Assembly (NCBI RefSeq): GCF_002368115.1
Contig: NZ_AP018316.1
Coordinates: forward strand, 3,844,834 to 3,880,644
DNA length: 35,811 bases
Reading direction: 5' to 3'
Source of the DNA: Dolichospermum compactum NIES-806
GTDB lineage: Bacteria > Cyanobacteriota > Cyanobacteriia > Cyanobacteriales > Nostocaceae
Shown here: positions 24,906-33,237 of the stretch, piece by piece
How the letters are laid out: every line of letters starts with the position of its first letter
Position numbering within the stretch: position 1 is the first letter of the stretch
Program-made: the position numbers and the translations under genes
Notes under the pieces: model-generated
Databases searched by the model: none
What the model saw: only the letters and a program-made list of their open reading frames with translations
What the model was told of the DNA's origin: nothing

Positions 24906-26891
24906 ATGATGGTTAAGACACTTCCCCCTAGTTCTCGAACAAGTCAGGAGGACAGTCGCGGAGGCGAATTGTCCGTGATTGAGGTAGTAACAGAACAAAG
25001 TACACAGACGGTAGTAATCAAATCGGCGCAGGCTTCTCAACAGCCAAGGCACAGAGTGAGGACAGGATCTGAACCGGAGTCGGTGCTGTATGATCCTATG
25101 GAAATAGCAGCACAGTATAGTGGACGATTCCTGCAAGTTGTCCAGCGGATTCTGACGGTTTTAAAACCAATTCTTGCCTTTGTCTTTGGGTTATGGTGGG
25201 ATAAGCAATGGGGAATTTTGGTTAAAAATGAACGTCGTCGCGCTGTTCAACTTAGAGAGTTATTAACAAAGTTAGGACCGGCTTACATTAAAATTGGTCA
25301 AGCTTTGTCCACTAGACCAGATTTAGTCCCACCAATTTACTTAGAAGAATTAACTAGACTCCAAGATCAATTACCAGCTTTTCCTAATGAAATAGCTTAC
25401 CAATTTATTAAGGAAGAATTGGGAGCAACACCGTCAGAAATTTATGCAGAATTGTCGTCACAACCGATTGCGGCGGCTTCCTTGGGACAAGTATATAAAG
25501 GAAGATTGAAAACTGGGGAAGAAGTAGCGATTAAAGTCCAACGTCCAGATTTACGGGAACGAATTACAATAGATTTGTATATCTTGCGGAAACTGGCTGC
25601 TTGGGTACAGCGGAATTTCAAGCGGGTCCGTAGTGATTTAGTCGGAATTTTGGATGAGTTAGGCGATCGCATTTTTGAAGAAATGGACTATATTCATGAA
25701 GGCGAAAATGCAGAACGCTTTTTTGAATTATATGGTCACATGAAGGATATTTATGTACCAAAAATTTACTGGGAATACACCAACCGTCGCGTTTTAACGA
25801 TGGAGTGGATTAACGGCATCAAATTAACTCAACCCGAAAAAATTGCGGCTTTAGGAATTAATGCCCGGTATTTAATTGAAGTTGGAGTTCAATGTTCTTT
25901 GCGTCAATTATTAGAACATGGATTTTTCCACGCTGACCCCCACCCAGGTAACTTGTTAGCGACAATGGATGGTAAATTAGCTTATCTCGATTTTGGCATG
26001 ATGAGCGAAGTGAAACCAGCCCAACGTTATGGTTTAATTGAAGCAATTGTCCACGTCGTTAATCGGGAATTTGATAGTTTAGCAAAGGACTATGTAAAGT
26101 TAGAATTTCTCACTCCCGAAACAGACCTAACTCCCATTGTTCCAGCTTTTGCCAAGGTATTTGCTAACGCCCAAGGTGCAAGTGTCGCGGACTTGAATAT
26201 TAAAAGCATCACCGATGATTTATCGGCTTTAATGTATGAATATCCTTTCCGAGTTCCCCCATATTACGCTTTAATTATTCGTTCGCTTGTGACTTTGGAA
26301 GGAATTGCAATTTATATAGATCCCGATTTCAAAGTTCTCAGTGAAGCCTATCCTTATGTTGCTAAAAGGCTGTTAACAGATCCCGCAAACGAGTTAAGAA
26401 CATCATTACAAGAATTACTGTTTAAAGATGGTAAATTTCGCTGGAATCGTTTAGAAAACTTGTTGAAAAATGCCCGCAGTAACCAAGAATATGATCTGAA
26501 CTTGGTCATTAATCAAGGAGTAGAATTTCTTTCCTCTGACCGAGGTGCATTTATTCGTGACAGATTAGTTGATGAATTTTTCAACAGTATAGATGCTGTC
26601 AGTAAAAATGCCTTACACAACTTCACTTATGTTCTTCGAGAAAAGGTAGGCATTACCGCAGTTCATCAAATTCCTTCAGCCTCAGTTGAACAACAACAAA
26701 CCTTAGAATATATTAAACGCATTGCGGGAATTTTACGAGACACTAAAGGCTTTGATGCTACAAAATTTGCTCCTCAATTAGCCCAAATTATTGTTAATCC
26801 AGGAGTCCAACTTTTAAGTCAACAAATTGCCACTCGTGTCACCCAGAAAGCCGTAACTCGCGTCATTCGGGAGTTATTAGCATCTGAATAA
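24906..26891 (+). CDS. ABC1/AarF/UbiB-family protein kinase-like protein
   Basis: A 661-aa member of the ABC1/UbiB atypical kinase family, which supports quinone biosynthesis or plastid-type lipid/quinone metabolism. Family marks are the KxGQ motif in AYIKIGQALSTRPDLVP, the Ala-rich loop AAASLGQVYKG with the kinase Lys in VAIKVQRP, HGFFHADPHPGNLL and the metal-binding YLDFGMM. The first 50 residues are a poorly conserved polar extension. A hydrophobic segment (VLKPILAFVFGLWW, about residues 79-92) may touch the membrane. It stands alone, preceded by simple repeats that leave no clear ribosome binding site. Cyanobacteria keep several such paralogues, so the exact role is open. Confidence 0.95.
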   Translation: MMVKTLPPSSRTSQEDSRGGELSVIEVVTEQSTQTVVIKSAQASQQPRHRVRTGSEPESVLYDPMEIAAQYSGRFLQVVQRILTVLKPILAFVFGLWWDKQWGILVKNERRRAVQLRELLTKLGPAYIKIGQALSTRPDLVPPIYLEELTRLQDQLPAFPNEIAYQFIKEELGATPSEIYAELSSQPIAAASLGQVYKGRLKTGEEVAIKVQRPDLRERITIDLYILRKLAAWVQRNFKRVRSDLVGILDELGDRIFEEMDYIHEGENAERFFELYGHMKDIYVPKIYWEYTNRRVLTMEWINGIKLTQPEKIAALGINARYLIEVGVQCSLRQLLEHGFFHADPHPGNLLATMDGKLAYLDFGMMSEVKPAQRYGLIEAIVHVVNREFDSLAKDYVKLEFLTPETDLTPIVPAFAKVFANAQGASVADLNIKSITDDLSALMYEYPFRVPPYYALIIRSLVTLEGIAIYIDPDFKVLSEAYPYVAKRLLTDPANELRTSLQELLFKDGKFRWNRLENLLKNARSNQEYDLNLVINQGVEFLSSDRGAFIRDRLVDEFFNSIDAVSKNALHNFTYVLREKVGITAVHQIPSASVEQQQTLEYIKRIAGILRDTKGFDATKFAPQLAQIIVNPGVQLLSQQIATRVTQKAVTRVIRELLASE

Positions 26892-27040
<149 letters not shown>

Positions 27041-27328
27041 TCAAATATTTGTTCCTAAACTCTGAGCATAAATCACTTCAATATTGCTACCAAATTCCAA
27101 TTTATCTAAGGATTCTGTGAACAACACAAAACCCTTATATGCTGTCACATACTTATATATTTTCGTAAAATAACCTTCACTGGTGACAATGACAAGCGGC
27201 TCTTCACCTTTGGCAAGAATATCCAAAAAAGCATCTAATTTTACACATACACCAGTACCCTGGTGAGTGAAAATACTCCCACCAATAGTAGTAGGTTGAG
27301 CAGCCGCGTCACCACTGTAATAGCTCAT
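27041..27328 (-). CDS. Conserved-looking small protein of unknown function
   Basis: A 95-aa soluble protein without a recognised domain. It looks compact and beta-rich (GSIFTHQGTGVCVKL, PLVIVTSEGYFTKIYKYV, FVLFTESL). No signal peptide or membrane segment is seen. It starts 39 bp after the aroH stop on the same strand, so it is probably the last gene of an sppA-aroH transcript. Normal codon use and a clean frame support it as a real gene. Confidence 0.75.
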   Translation of the reverse strand: MSYYSGDAAAQPTTIGGSIFTHQGTGVCVKLDAFLDILAKGEEPLVIVTSEGYFTKIYKYVTAYKGFVLFTESLDKLEFGSNIEVIYAQSLGTNI

Positions 27329-27367
27329 TTAGCGCTAACTTTTACTTATGTTATTGACCAGCTAATT

Positions 27368-27781
27368 TTAAACTTTCGTCTCCACTACCTGCTGTGAAGT
27401 TTGTAACGTTTGGGGTAAACTCCAATCGGGACGCAATTTAGCAGCGTGACGTAAATAAACATGGTGAATTGGTGTAGAAGTTGGTAAATTAGCGTGAATT
27501 AGAAAGCGAATACAGCGCGGTAAACTTCCTTCAACGTGCATTTGTTGGACATCTAACATAGCTACACTATCCCACAAAGGACGACTGCGGGCGATCGCTG
27601 CTGGAAAAATAGCATCCAAATCCTTGGTGACAGAAAAAGTCACACTAATCATATCGTCCGGTTGGAGTTTATTTCTTTGCTCCAATTCATCTAATAATTC
27701 TGTCACTGAATCTCGAATTGCTTCGACACTATTTTCTGCAACAGTTGTTGCACCCCGAATTGCTCGCATTTGCCATTCCAC
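27368..27781 (-). CDS. aroH: Chorismate mutase, AroH type
   Basis: A 137-aa monofunctional AroH-fold chorismate mutase that converts chorismate to prephenate for phenylalanine and tyrosine synthesis. Family motifs are the N-terminal RGATTV (active-site Arg), SVTKDLDAIFPA, LPRCIRFLIH (second Arg) and HHVYLRHAAKLRPD. I choose the GTG at 27781 because AAAGGAGG sits 9 nt upstream and the next residues (EWQMRAIRG) match the usual N-terminus; TTG at 27787 and ATG at 27769 are alternatives. It lies between sppA and a small unknown gene on the same strand. Confidence 0.95.
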   Translation of the reverse strand: MEWQMRAIRGATTVAENSVEAIRDSVTELLDELEQRNKLQPDDMISVTFSVTKDLDAIFPAAIARSRPLWDSVAMLDVQQMHVEGSLPRCIRFLIHANLPTSTPIHHVYLRHAAKLRPDWSLPQTLQTSQQVVETKV

Positions 27782-27829
27782 TACCAAAATCCTCCTTTTG
27801 TATTTGTCAGTTGTCAGTTGTAATAATTC

Positions 27830-27862
27830 TTCCCTGTTCCCTGTTCCCTGTTCCCTGTTCCC
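27830..27862. repeat. TTCCCTG heptamer tandem repeat
   Basis: Four TTCCCTG units and a fifth ending TTCCCTA lie between sppA and aroH, next to a GTCAGTT doublet at about 27817-27830. They are of the same STRR class as those at 26989-27015. Confidence 0.85.
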
Positions 27863-27871
27863 TATGACTTT

Positions 27872-28693
27872 CTATGGACGATATAACCACATGGGTAAAC
27901 CACTCGTAGACATTTCAAATTCTAGCCAATCAATCCCCCCACCAATAACCGATTTAGCTTGACGACTTCCCGGCAGAACACGACTCAAAAATGGTTTCCG
28001 TTCTTCTAGCGTATAGCAAAGAGTTTTCTCAGGATCAAGTCCTACTAACTCCGCTGTCCATTGTCTTGCATCCTCTTCTGTTCCTAAGCGGTCTACAACA
28101 CCTAATTCTAAGGCTTGCTGTCCGGTAAAAATTCGGCCGTCAGCGAAACTTTTGACCCTCTCCACAGTTAATGAACGAGCATCAGCCACCGTTTCCACAA
28201 ATTGTTGATAGCTGCAATCAATCAAGTCTTGCAGAATAGTTTGTTCCGGTTCTGTTAATTCCCGATCAAAAGCTAATATGTCTTTGTACGGTCCTGACTT
28301 AATGACCTTAAAGGAAACACCAATTTTTTCCAATAGCACCTCTAGATTATTCCCTCGCAGAATTACCCCAATACTGCCTGTAATCGTGCCTGGGTTCGCC
28401 ATGATATGTTCTGCCCCCATACCAATATAAACGCCTCCAGAAGCGGAAATATTCCCAAAACTAGCAACAATCTTGATTTTTTTGGCTAATCTCTTCAGGG
28501 CACTGTAGATTTCTTGAGAATCACCCACTGTACCCCCAGGACTATCAATGCGTAGCAGTAAAGCGGGAAATTTACTTTCCTCTACGGTTTTCAATGCTTC
28601 TAGGACGTGCTTACGGGTAGAACCAGCGATCGCACCGCTAACTTCAATCCGTGCAATTTGTTTCCGAAAGTTGGGTTTAAATGGCCAAATCAT
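27872..28693 (-). CDS. sppA: Signal peptide peptidase SppA (S49 family, short form)
   Basis: A 273-aa serine protease of the SppA/S49 family that degrades cleaved signal peptides and other membrane-linked peptides. Motifs are LLLRIDSPGGTVGDSQEIY, the nucleophile region GNISASGGVYIGMGAEHIMANPGTITGSIGV, and the Lys segment KSGPYKDI. The N-terminus (MIWPFKPNFRKQIARIEVSG) has no obvious hydrophobic anchor, so it may be cytoplasmic or peripheral. The ATG at 28693 is used; a TTG two codons upstream also fits. It is the first gene of the minus-strand group sppA-aroH-small protein. Confidence 0.95.
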   Translation of the reverse strand: MIWPFKPNFRKQIARIEVSGAIAGSTRKHVLEALKTVEESKFPALLLRIDSPGGTVGDSQEIYSALKRLAKKIKIVASFGNISASGGVYIGMGAEHIMANPGTITGSIGVILRGNNLEVLLEKIGVSFKVIKSGPYKDILAFDRELTEPEQTILQDLIDCSYQQFVETVADARSLTVERVKSFADGRIFTGQQALELGVVDRLGTEEDARQWTAELVGLDPEKTLCYTLEERKPFLSRVLPGSRQAKSVIGGGIDWLEFEMSTSGLPMWLYRP

Positions 28694-28864
28694 GGGCAAT
28701 CAAATAACTTTTTAATCTTTTGAATATCTTTAATATAGAACGCCTAGCATGAACCTAACGGGTTTTAAGTAGGGATCATAAACTGCGTACACCAGGACAC
28801 ATGAAAAACTTCTTATTCCCCTCTCGAAGAGCTTACGGTGTACACATATCCTGAACCAGAGCGA

Positions 28865-28893
28865 GTTTCCATCCCTGAAAGAAGGATTGAAAC
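28865..28893 (+). repeat. Solitary CRISPR-repeat-like sequence
   Basis: A 29-mer that begins GTTTCCATCCCT and ends GGATTGAAAC. The GTTTC start and ATTGAAAC end are the form of many cyanobacterial CRISPR repeats. It differs from the repeat of the array at 34548. There is only one copy and no spacers, so it is at most a relic. Confidence 0.35.
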
Positions 28894-28911
28894 TAAACTA
28901 ACCCACAAATT

Positions 28912-29269
28912 AAAGTAGGGGCAAACCCCCTGTGGTTGCCCCATAGGCTATACGGTAGCAACGCTAACCTAAATGCAAAGTAGGGGCAAACCCCCTGTGG
29001 TTGCCCCATAGGCTATACGGTAGCAACGCTAACCTAAATGCAAAGTAGGGGCAAACCCCCTGTGGTTGCCCCATAGGCTATACGGTAGCAACGCTAACCT
29101 AAATGCAAAGTAGGGGCAAACCCCCTGTGGTTGCCCCATAGGCTATACGGTAGCAACGCTAACCTAAATGCAAAGTAGGGGCAAACCCCCTGTGGTTGCC
29201 CCATAGGCTATACGGTAGCAACGCTAACCTAAATGCAAAGTAGGGGCAAACCCCCTGTGGTTGCCCCAT
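28912..29269. repeat. 65-bp tandem repeat, five full copies and one partial
   Basis: Units start at 28912, 28977, 29042, 29107, 29172 and 29237. The full copies look identical. Each contains a hairpin (GGGGCAA ... TTGCCCC) and a second small palindrome around GCTATACGGTAGC. The unit length of 65 is not a multiple of three, so the array is not coding in a repeated frame. Confidence 0.97.
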
Positions 29270-29499
29270 GAATCAGAGTAAGCACTGGGGCGCTACCCCT
29301 ACTTATGAGAAAATCCTAGACAAAACAATCTGAGTTATGTCCGCAATTTCCCAGATTTACCACCTCTTCAAATAACGGGAGACATTCATCTGTAGCAATC
29401 ATCATCAATAAATCCCCTTTTTCTCAGACATAAATATAGAAATTATGTCCTAACTCTTAGATCAAACCACTTGATTATCTTAAATTAATTCGTAAAAAT

Positions 29500-29585
29500 A
29501 CAAATAAGTCTAACATCTTGTAGGCTCTCTTGGTGACAACTTAACCTTATCCAATATCTAGAGTCCGCTTGCGCGGACTTTTTTA
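29500..29585 (+). ncRNA. Candidate small RNA ending at an orphan terminator
   Basis: A plus-strand terminator follows about 60-85 nt with no open frame, and both neighbouring genes are on the minus strand. A possible promoter, TTGATT near 29472 with an A/T-rich -10 near 29495, would start an RNA near 29500-29507. The start is a guess and no known small-RNA family was recognised. Confidence 0.35.
29562..29585 (+). terminator. Rho-independent terminator
   Basis: A perfect 7-bp GC-rich stem AGTCCGC/GCGGACT with loop TTGC is followed by TTTTTT. The T-run is on the plus strand only, so it ends a plus-strand transcript although no plus-strand gene precedes it. Confidence 0.85.
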
Positions 29586-29601
29586 TTTATCTAGATAGTT
29601 T

Positions 29602-30828
29602 TTACATTTTTACCTCGGTTTTTAACTTTTCAATTTGTTGAGTAAAGTATGATTCCTGATATTTAAGTTGTTGTGCTATTGCTAATCCCTTCTGAAATGC
29701 TGTTAATGCTTGGGCATATTCTCTTCGTTCTCTATATAAGTTGCCAATTTGGTCATAGGCTGACATTAAACCATAAAAATTGTTAGCTAATGTTTGTGTT
29801 TCCAGGAGAATTGCACTAGTTTGTAAGGCTGCATCTACTTGTTTTTGGGAACGATAAAAAGCAATTAATTTCTCTAGTGCCTCTCCAGCCCTAGCGTATT
29901 GCTCTAATTGCCATGCCGTAGTATAAGCTGATTGATAATTATCGAAAGCCTGTTGTTTTAGTGTGGGATTTTTTTGGGCTAGAGATTCATAATTTGCCGC
30001 TATGGCTAATTTTAAAGCGGGAATTTCACCGAGATTTTGGTCACGAGTATAAACTTGGACTAATTTATTTAATATATCTATTGCTGCTTGGGGTTGTTTT
30101 CCTCGCCCATAGATATAAGCTAACTGTTGTAAATATTCCAATTCATTAGTTTTATCACCCTGATTAACTGCCAAATTTAATAGTTTTTGGTAAGTATTGG
30201 CAGCTTGGTCATAATCAAACCAACTTAAATATAATTCTCCAATATTCCTTAAAGTCTCTATTTCTCCCACTGAATCTTGTCGTTGTTTAACTAAGATTAA
30301 AACCTGTTCATAAGCCAATATTCCCAATTTAGGAAGACGGATTTTTTGATAAGCTTTACCCAGGAGTTGCCATAATTGTAAATCTGTACTTTTTTGTTTT
30401 CCTATCTCCTTTTGAATTACTTGTAATCGCTGACTAATATATCGCACCTCGTCCCGTTCATTTTGATTCCAGGCGATTTCTCCCACCCGTGATAACGCTT
30501 CTATCTCAGCCAATGTACCTAAATAACGTCTTAATCGTAGTTCACGATTCCAAACCTCAAAGGCTTTCTTTCTGTCTCCTCCTTGTAGTGTCACCTGTGC
30601 CTCTTGATTTAGCACATCTAAATCCGTCTTTAATTTTTGCAATTCTGTTAATGTTAATTGGCGTTTATCTGGTAAATTTGGTAATAGTGGATCAGGTAAA
30701 GTTATTTCTAGGGGATTGGGAGGAAACTTATCTAAATCTTCAATTTTTTTTTCCTGAGCAAGTGTGCCAAAAATACACAAATGCCACACAATAATAGTGG
30801 TAATGATGAAAATAAAACGCTGTAGCAT
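29602..30828 (-). CDS. Secreted TPR-repeat protein
   Basis: A 408-aa protein with an N-terminal signal peptide or anchor (FIFIITTIIVWHLCIFGTLA, then QEKK). A Pro-rich stretch (NPLEITLPDPLLPNLPDK) follows, and then about eight tetratricopeptide-like repeats to the C-terminus. Examples are AYEQVLILVKQRQDSVGEIE, TLRNIGELYLSWFDYDQAAN and AYDQIGNLYRERREYAQALT. TPR proteins act as scaffolds for protein contacts; this one would work in the periplasm or outer membrane. The partner is unknown. It is a single gene. The TnpB element inserted about 30 bp upstream of its start may have displaced its promoter. Confidence 0.88.
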   Translation of the reverse strand: MLQRFIFIITTIIVWHLCIFGTLAQEKKIEDLDKFPPNPLEITLPDPLLPNLPDKRQLTLTELQKLKTDLDVLNQEAQVTLQGGDRKKAFEVWNRELRLRRYLGTLAEIEALSRVGEIAWNQNERDEVRYISQRLQVIQKEIGKQKSTDLQLWQLLGKAYQKIRLPKLGILAYEQVLILVKQRQDSVGEIETLRNIGELYLSWFDYDQAANTYQKLLNLAVNQGDKTNELEYLQQLAYIYGRGKQPQAAIDILNKLVQVYTRDQNLGEIPALKLAIAANYESLAQKNPTLKQQAFDNYQSAYTTAWQLEQYARAGEALEKLIAFYRSQKQVDAALQTSAILLETQTLANNFYGLMSAYDQIGNLYRERREYAQALTAFQKGLAIAQQLKYQESYFTQQIEKLKTEVKM

Positions 30829-31024
30829 GGTGAGTTTACCTTTATAAGAGACTAGACTGAAAACCCTTGAGGTTAAGTTTTGGAGCTTGGCGGAAAAACT
30901 TAGCCGTCCTTTAGGTAAGGGATGAAAGTCAGACAGAGGCTGTCTTCCTCCAGTGAAAGATTATTTTCCTTGACAGATTATGTAAATTACCCTAACATAA
31001 TAATATGGTTGTTAGGTCGTCACC

Positions 31025-32251
31025 ATGATAATTTACGAGTTCAAAGTCAAAGGAAAAGACAAGCAATACCGCGCAATAGACGAGGCTATTCGTACCAGCC
31101 AATTCATCCACAATAAATGTTTACGTTACTGGATGGATAACAAAGGTGTTGGACGATATGATCTCAATAAATATTGCGCGATTTTAGCATCTGAATTTCC
31201 TTTTGCTGATGAACTTAACTCAATGGCTAGACAATCTGCTGCGGAACGTTCTTGGAGTGCAATAGCTCGGTTTTACGACAATTGCAAGAAGAAGGTTAAA
31301 GGTAAAAAAGGGTTTCCAAAATTCAAAAAGAATTGCCGCTCAGTTGAATATAAAGTTAGCGGATGGAAATTATCTGAAACTAGGAAAGCAATTACTTTTT
31401 CTGACAAAAAAGGAATAGGTACTCTGAAACTAAAAGGTACTTATGACTTGAACTACTACGATATCAAGCAAATCAAACGAGTGCGTTTAGTACGTCGGGC
31501 CGATGGGTATTATGCTCAATTTGCAATTGATGTAAATATTCGAGTTGAAATACAACCAACTCATCAAGTAGTAGGATTAGATTTGGGATTAAACTACTTC
31601 ATTGCTGATTCTCATGGCAATGTAGAACCATCTCCTAAATTTTACCGGAAGTCAGAAAAACAATTAAATCGAGCTAATCGCCAAAAATCCAAGAAGTTTA
31701 GTAGAGATAAGAAAAAAGCTAAACAACCACAATCAAAAAACTATTTAAAAGCTAAAAATAGGTATGCCCGTAAACATTTAAGAGTAAGTAGGCAACGAAA
31801 AGAATACTGCAAGAGATTAGCATATTCCGTGATCCAATCTAACGATTTGGTAGCCTATGAAGACTTGAATGTGAAAGGCATGGTAAAAAACCGACATTTA
31901 GCTAAGTCAATTTCTGATGCTGGCTGGTCAACTTTTCGGCAATGGTTAGAATATTTTGGACATAAATATGGGAAGGTGACGGTTGCTGTTTCTCCTCATA
32001 ATACAAGCCAAAATTGCTCTAATTGTGGTCAAAAAGTCCAAAAATCTCTAGCGACTAGAACTCATGTTTGTCATCATTGTGGGTTTGTTGAAGATAGGGA
32101 TATTAACGCCAGTATTAACATCCTAACATTAGGATTAAGTACCGTAGGGCATACGGGAACTTACGCTACAGGAGATTTGCCCTCTTGGGCGATTGGTGTC
32201 AACCTGTCGTCTAACGGTGAGTCTGTGAATGTAGAATCCCCGCGTCTTTAG
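31025..32251 (+). CDS. tnpB: RNA-guided nuclease TnpB (IS605 OrfB family)
   Basis: A 408-aa TnpB, the ancestor-type relative of Cas12 that uses an omega RNA from the element's right end to cut DNA and help the element persist. The RuvC centre looks intact: Asp in GLDLGLNYFIAD, Glu in VAYEDLNVKG, Asp in EDRDINASINIL. A four-Cys zinc finger sits between (CSNCG and CHHCG). The N-terminal domain (IYEFKVKGKDKQYRAIDEA) is complete and the length is normal. No TnpA is nearby. Activity is therefore possible, but untested. Confidence 0.96.
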   Translation: MIIYEFKVKGKDKQYRAIDEAIRTSQFIHNKCLRYWMDNKGVGRYDLNKYCAILASEFPFADELNSMARQSAAERSWSAIARFYDNCKKKVKGKKGFPKFKKNCRSVEYKVSGWKLSETRKAITFSDKKGIGTLKLKGTYDLNYYDIKQIKRVRLVRRADGYYAQFAIDVNIRVEIQPTHQVVGLDLGLNYFIADSHGNVEPSPKFYRKSEKQLNRANRQKSKKFSRDKKKAKQPQSKNYLKAKNRYARKHLRVSRQRKEYCKRLAYSVIQSNDLVAYEDLNVKGMVKNRHLAKSISDAGWSTFRQWLEYFGHKYGKVTVAVSPHNTSQNCSNCGQKVQKSLATRTHVCHHCGFVEDRDINASINILTLGLSTVGHTGTYATGDLPSWAIGVNLSSNGESVNVESPRL

Positions 32252-32266
32252 ACCGGGGAGTGCCAA
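32110..32266 (+). ncRNA. Probable omega RNA scaffold at the TnpB element right end
   Basis: In this family the 3' part of tnpB and the right end encode the omega RNA, and the guide is read from the flanking DNA. The right end has the hairpin CCCCG-CGTCTTTAGAC-CGGGG (about 32238-32257). The guide would start just after GTGCCAA at 32266. The 5' limit is only approximate. Confidence 0.45.
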
Positions 32267-32454
<188 letters not shown>

Positions 32455-33237
32455 ATGAGTAAAATAATTCCGGCCATTAGTGTAAAAAACTTTAGTTTTT
32501 ACTACAGCAAGCAAAAAATCCTGGAAAGTCTGTTAATGGATATTCCCCAAAATAAAATTATTGCTATTATGGGACCTAGTGGCTGTGGGAAGTCTACTTT
32601 TTTAAAGTCTCTCAACCGCATGAGCGATTTGGAGGGAGAAGTCCACACAGAAGGGAAAATAGAGTTTTTTGGGCAAAATATTTATGAGAGACGGATTAAT
32701 CTCAATCGTCTCCGTCGTCAAATTAGTACAATTTATTCTAAACCTAATCTTTTTCCCATGAGTATCTATGATAACGTTGCTTACGGGATTAAATTAGTTG
32801 GTTGGCGACCAAAACCAGAATTAGATGAAGTTGTGGAGTTAGCTCTTAAATCTGCGGATATTTGGGAAGAGGTCAAAAACAAGCTATATAAACCTGCTTT
32901 AGAACTATCTTGTGGTCAACAACAAAGACTGTGTATTGCCCGCGCTTTAGCTGTAAAACCCCAAGTTATTCTCATGGATGAGCTTTGCAGTGGACTTGAT
33001 CCCATAAGTACCACAAAAATTGAAGAACTCATTGAGTGTTTGCGTTCTGAATTGACAATTATCTTTATCTCTCAAAACATCCAACAAGTCTCTCGCCTGG
33101 CTGATTTCACAGCTTTATTCCAATACAATGAAAATCATGTCGGACAATTACGAGAGTTTGCATCAACGAAAAAAGTCTTAGCTCAAGCTATAGATTATCG
33201 TACCCGCTATTATAAGGGAAATGCCGAAAACCCTTGA
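32455..33237 (+). CDS. Orphan PstB-like phosphate ABC transporter ATPase
   Basis: A 260-aa ATPase most like PstB: Walker A GPSGCGKSTFLKSLNRM, VGWRPKPELDEVVE-type helical region, Walker B VILMDE and CSGLDPIST. It departs from PstB in several places. The signature reads LSCGQQQRL instead of LSGGQ, the Walker B is followed by Leu instead of Pro, and the switch region reads ISQNIQQV (Gln-Asn in place of the usual THNMQQA, so no switch His). No pstS, pstC or pstA is nearby. The ATG at 32455 directly follows repeat DNA without a ribosome binding site. The stop codon TGA and last residues (ENP) belong to the left end of an inserted element. It is probably a decaying or specialised copy. Confidence 0.8.
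   Translation: MSKIIPAISVKNFSFYYSKQKILESLLMDIPQNKIIAIMGPSGCGKSTFLKSLNRMSDLEGEVHTEGKIEFFGQNIYERRINLNRLRRQISTIYSKPNLFPMSIYDNVAYGIKLVGWRPKPELDEVVELALKSADIWEEVKNKLYKPALELSCGQQQRLCIARALAVKPQVILMDELCSGLDPISTTKIEELIECLRSELTIIFISQNIQQVSRLADFTALFQYNENHVGQLREFASTKKVLAQAIDYRTRYYKGNAENP

Larger units (their letters stand above)
28694..29601. other. Repeat-rich intergenic region
   Basis: There is no protein gene in this 908-bp region. It holds inverted GTACACC/GGTGTAC arms (about 28777-28840), a solitary CRISPR-repeat-like 29-mer (28865-28893), a 65-bp tandem repeat array (28912-29269), an inverted GGGGCGCTACCCCTACTTA tail (about 29288-29306), about 250 bp of AT-rich sequence, and a plus-strand terminator (29562-29585). 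Confidence 0.6.
30859..32266 (+). mobile_element. IS200/IS605-type element with tnpB only
   Basis: Boundaries come from comparison with the smaller relative at 33226-33543. The shared left end starts GAAAACCCTTGA, with CTTTAG and AAGGGATGAAAG about 55-70 bp in. The shared right end is GAATC(C/T)CCGCGTCTT, then AGACCGG and GAGTG(C/T)CAA. It carries tnpB without tnpA, so it needs a TnpA from elsewhere to move. Elements of this class leave no target duplication. Confidence 0.75.

Noticed and set aside
24547..24907. Open frames on both strands over the pyrimidine microsatellite
   Set aside because: The translated sequence is low-complexity repeat (SSFFLFPSSF or RRKKEKGRRKKE); no start signals.
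28912..29269. CRISPR array reading of the 65-bp tandem repeat
   Set aside because: Whole units including the would-be spacers are identical, so it is a simple tandem repeat.
30922..31116. Small plus-strand frame overlapping the tnpB start
   Set aside because: It lies in the element's left end and overlaps tnpB in another frame; no TnpA features (no HUH motif or Tyr centre).
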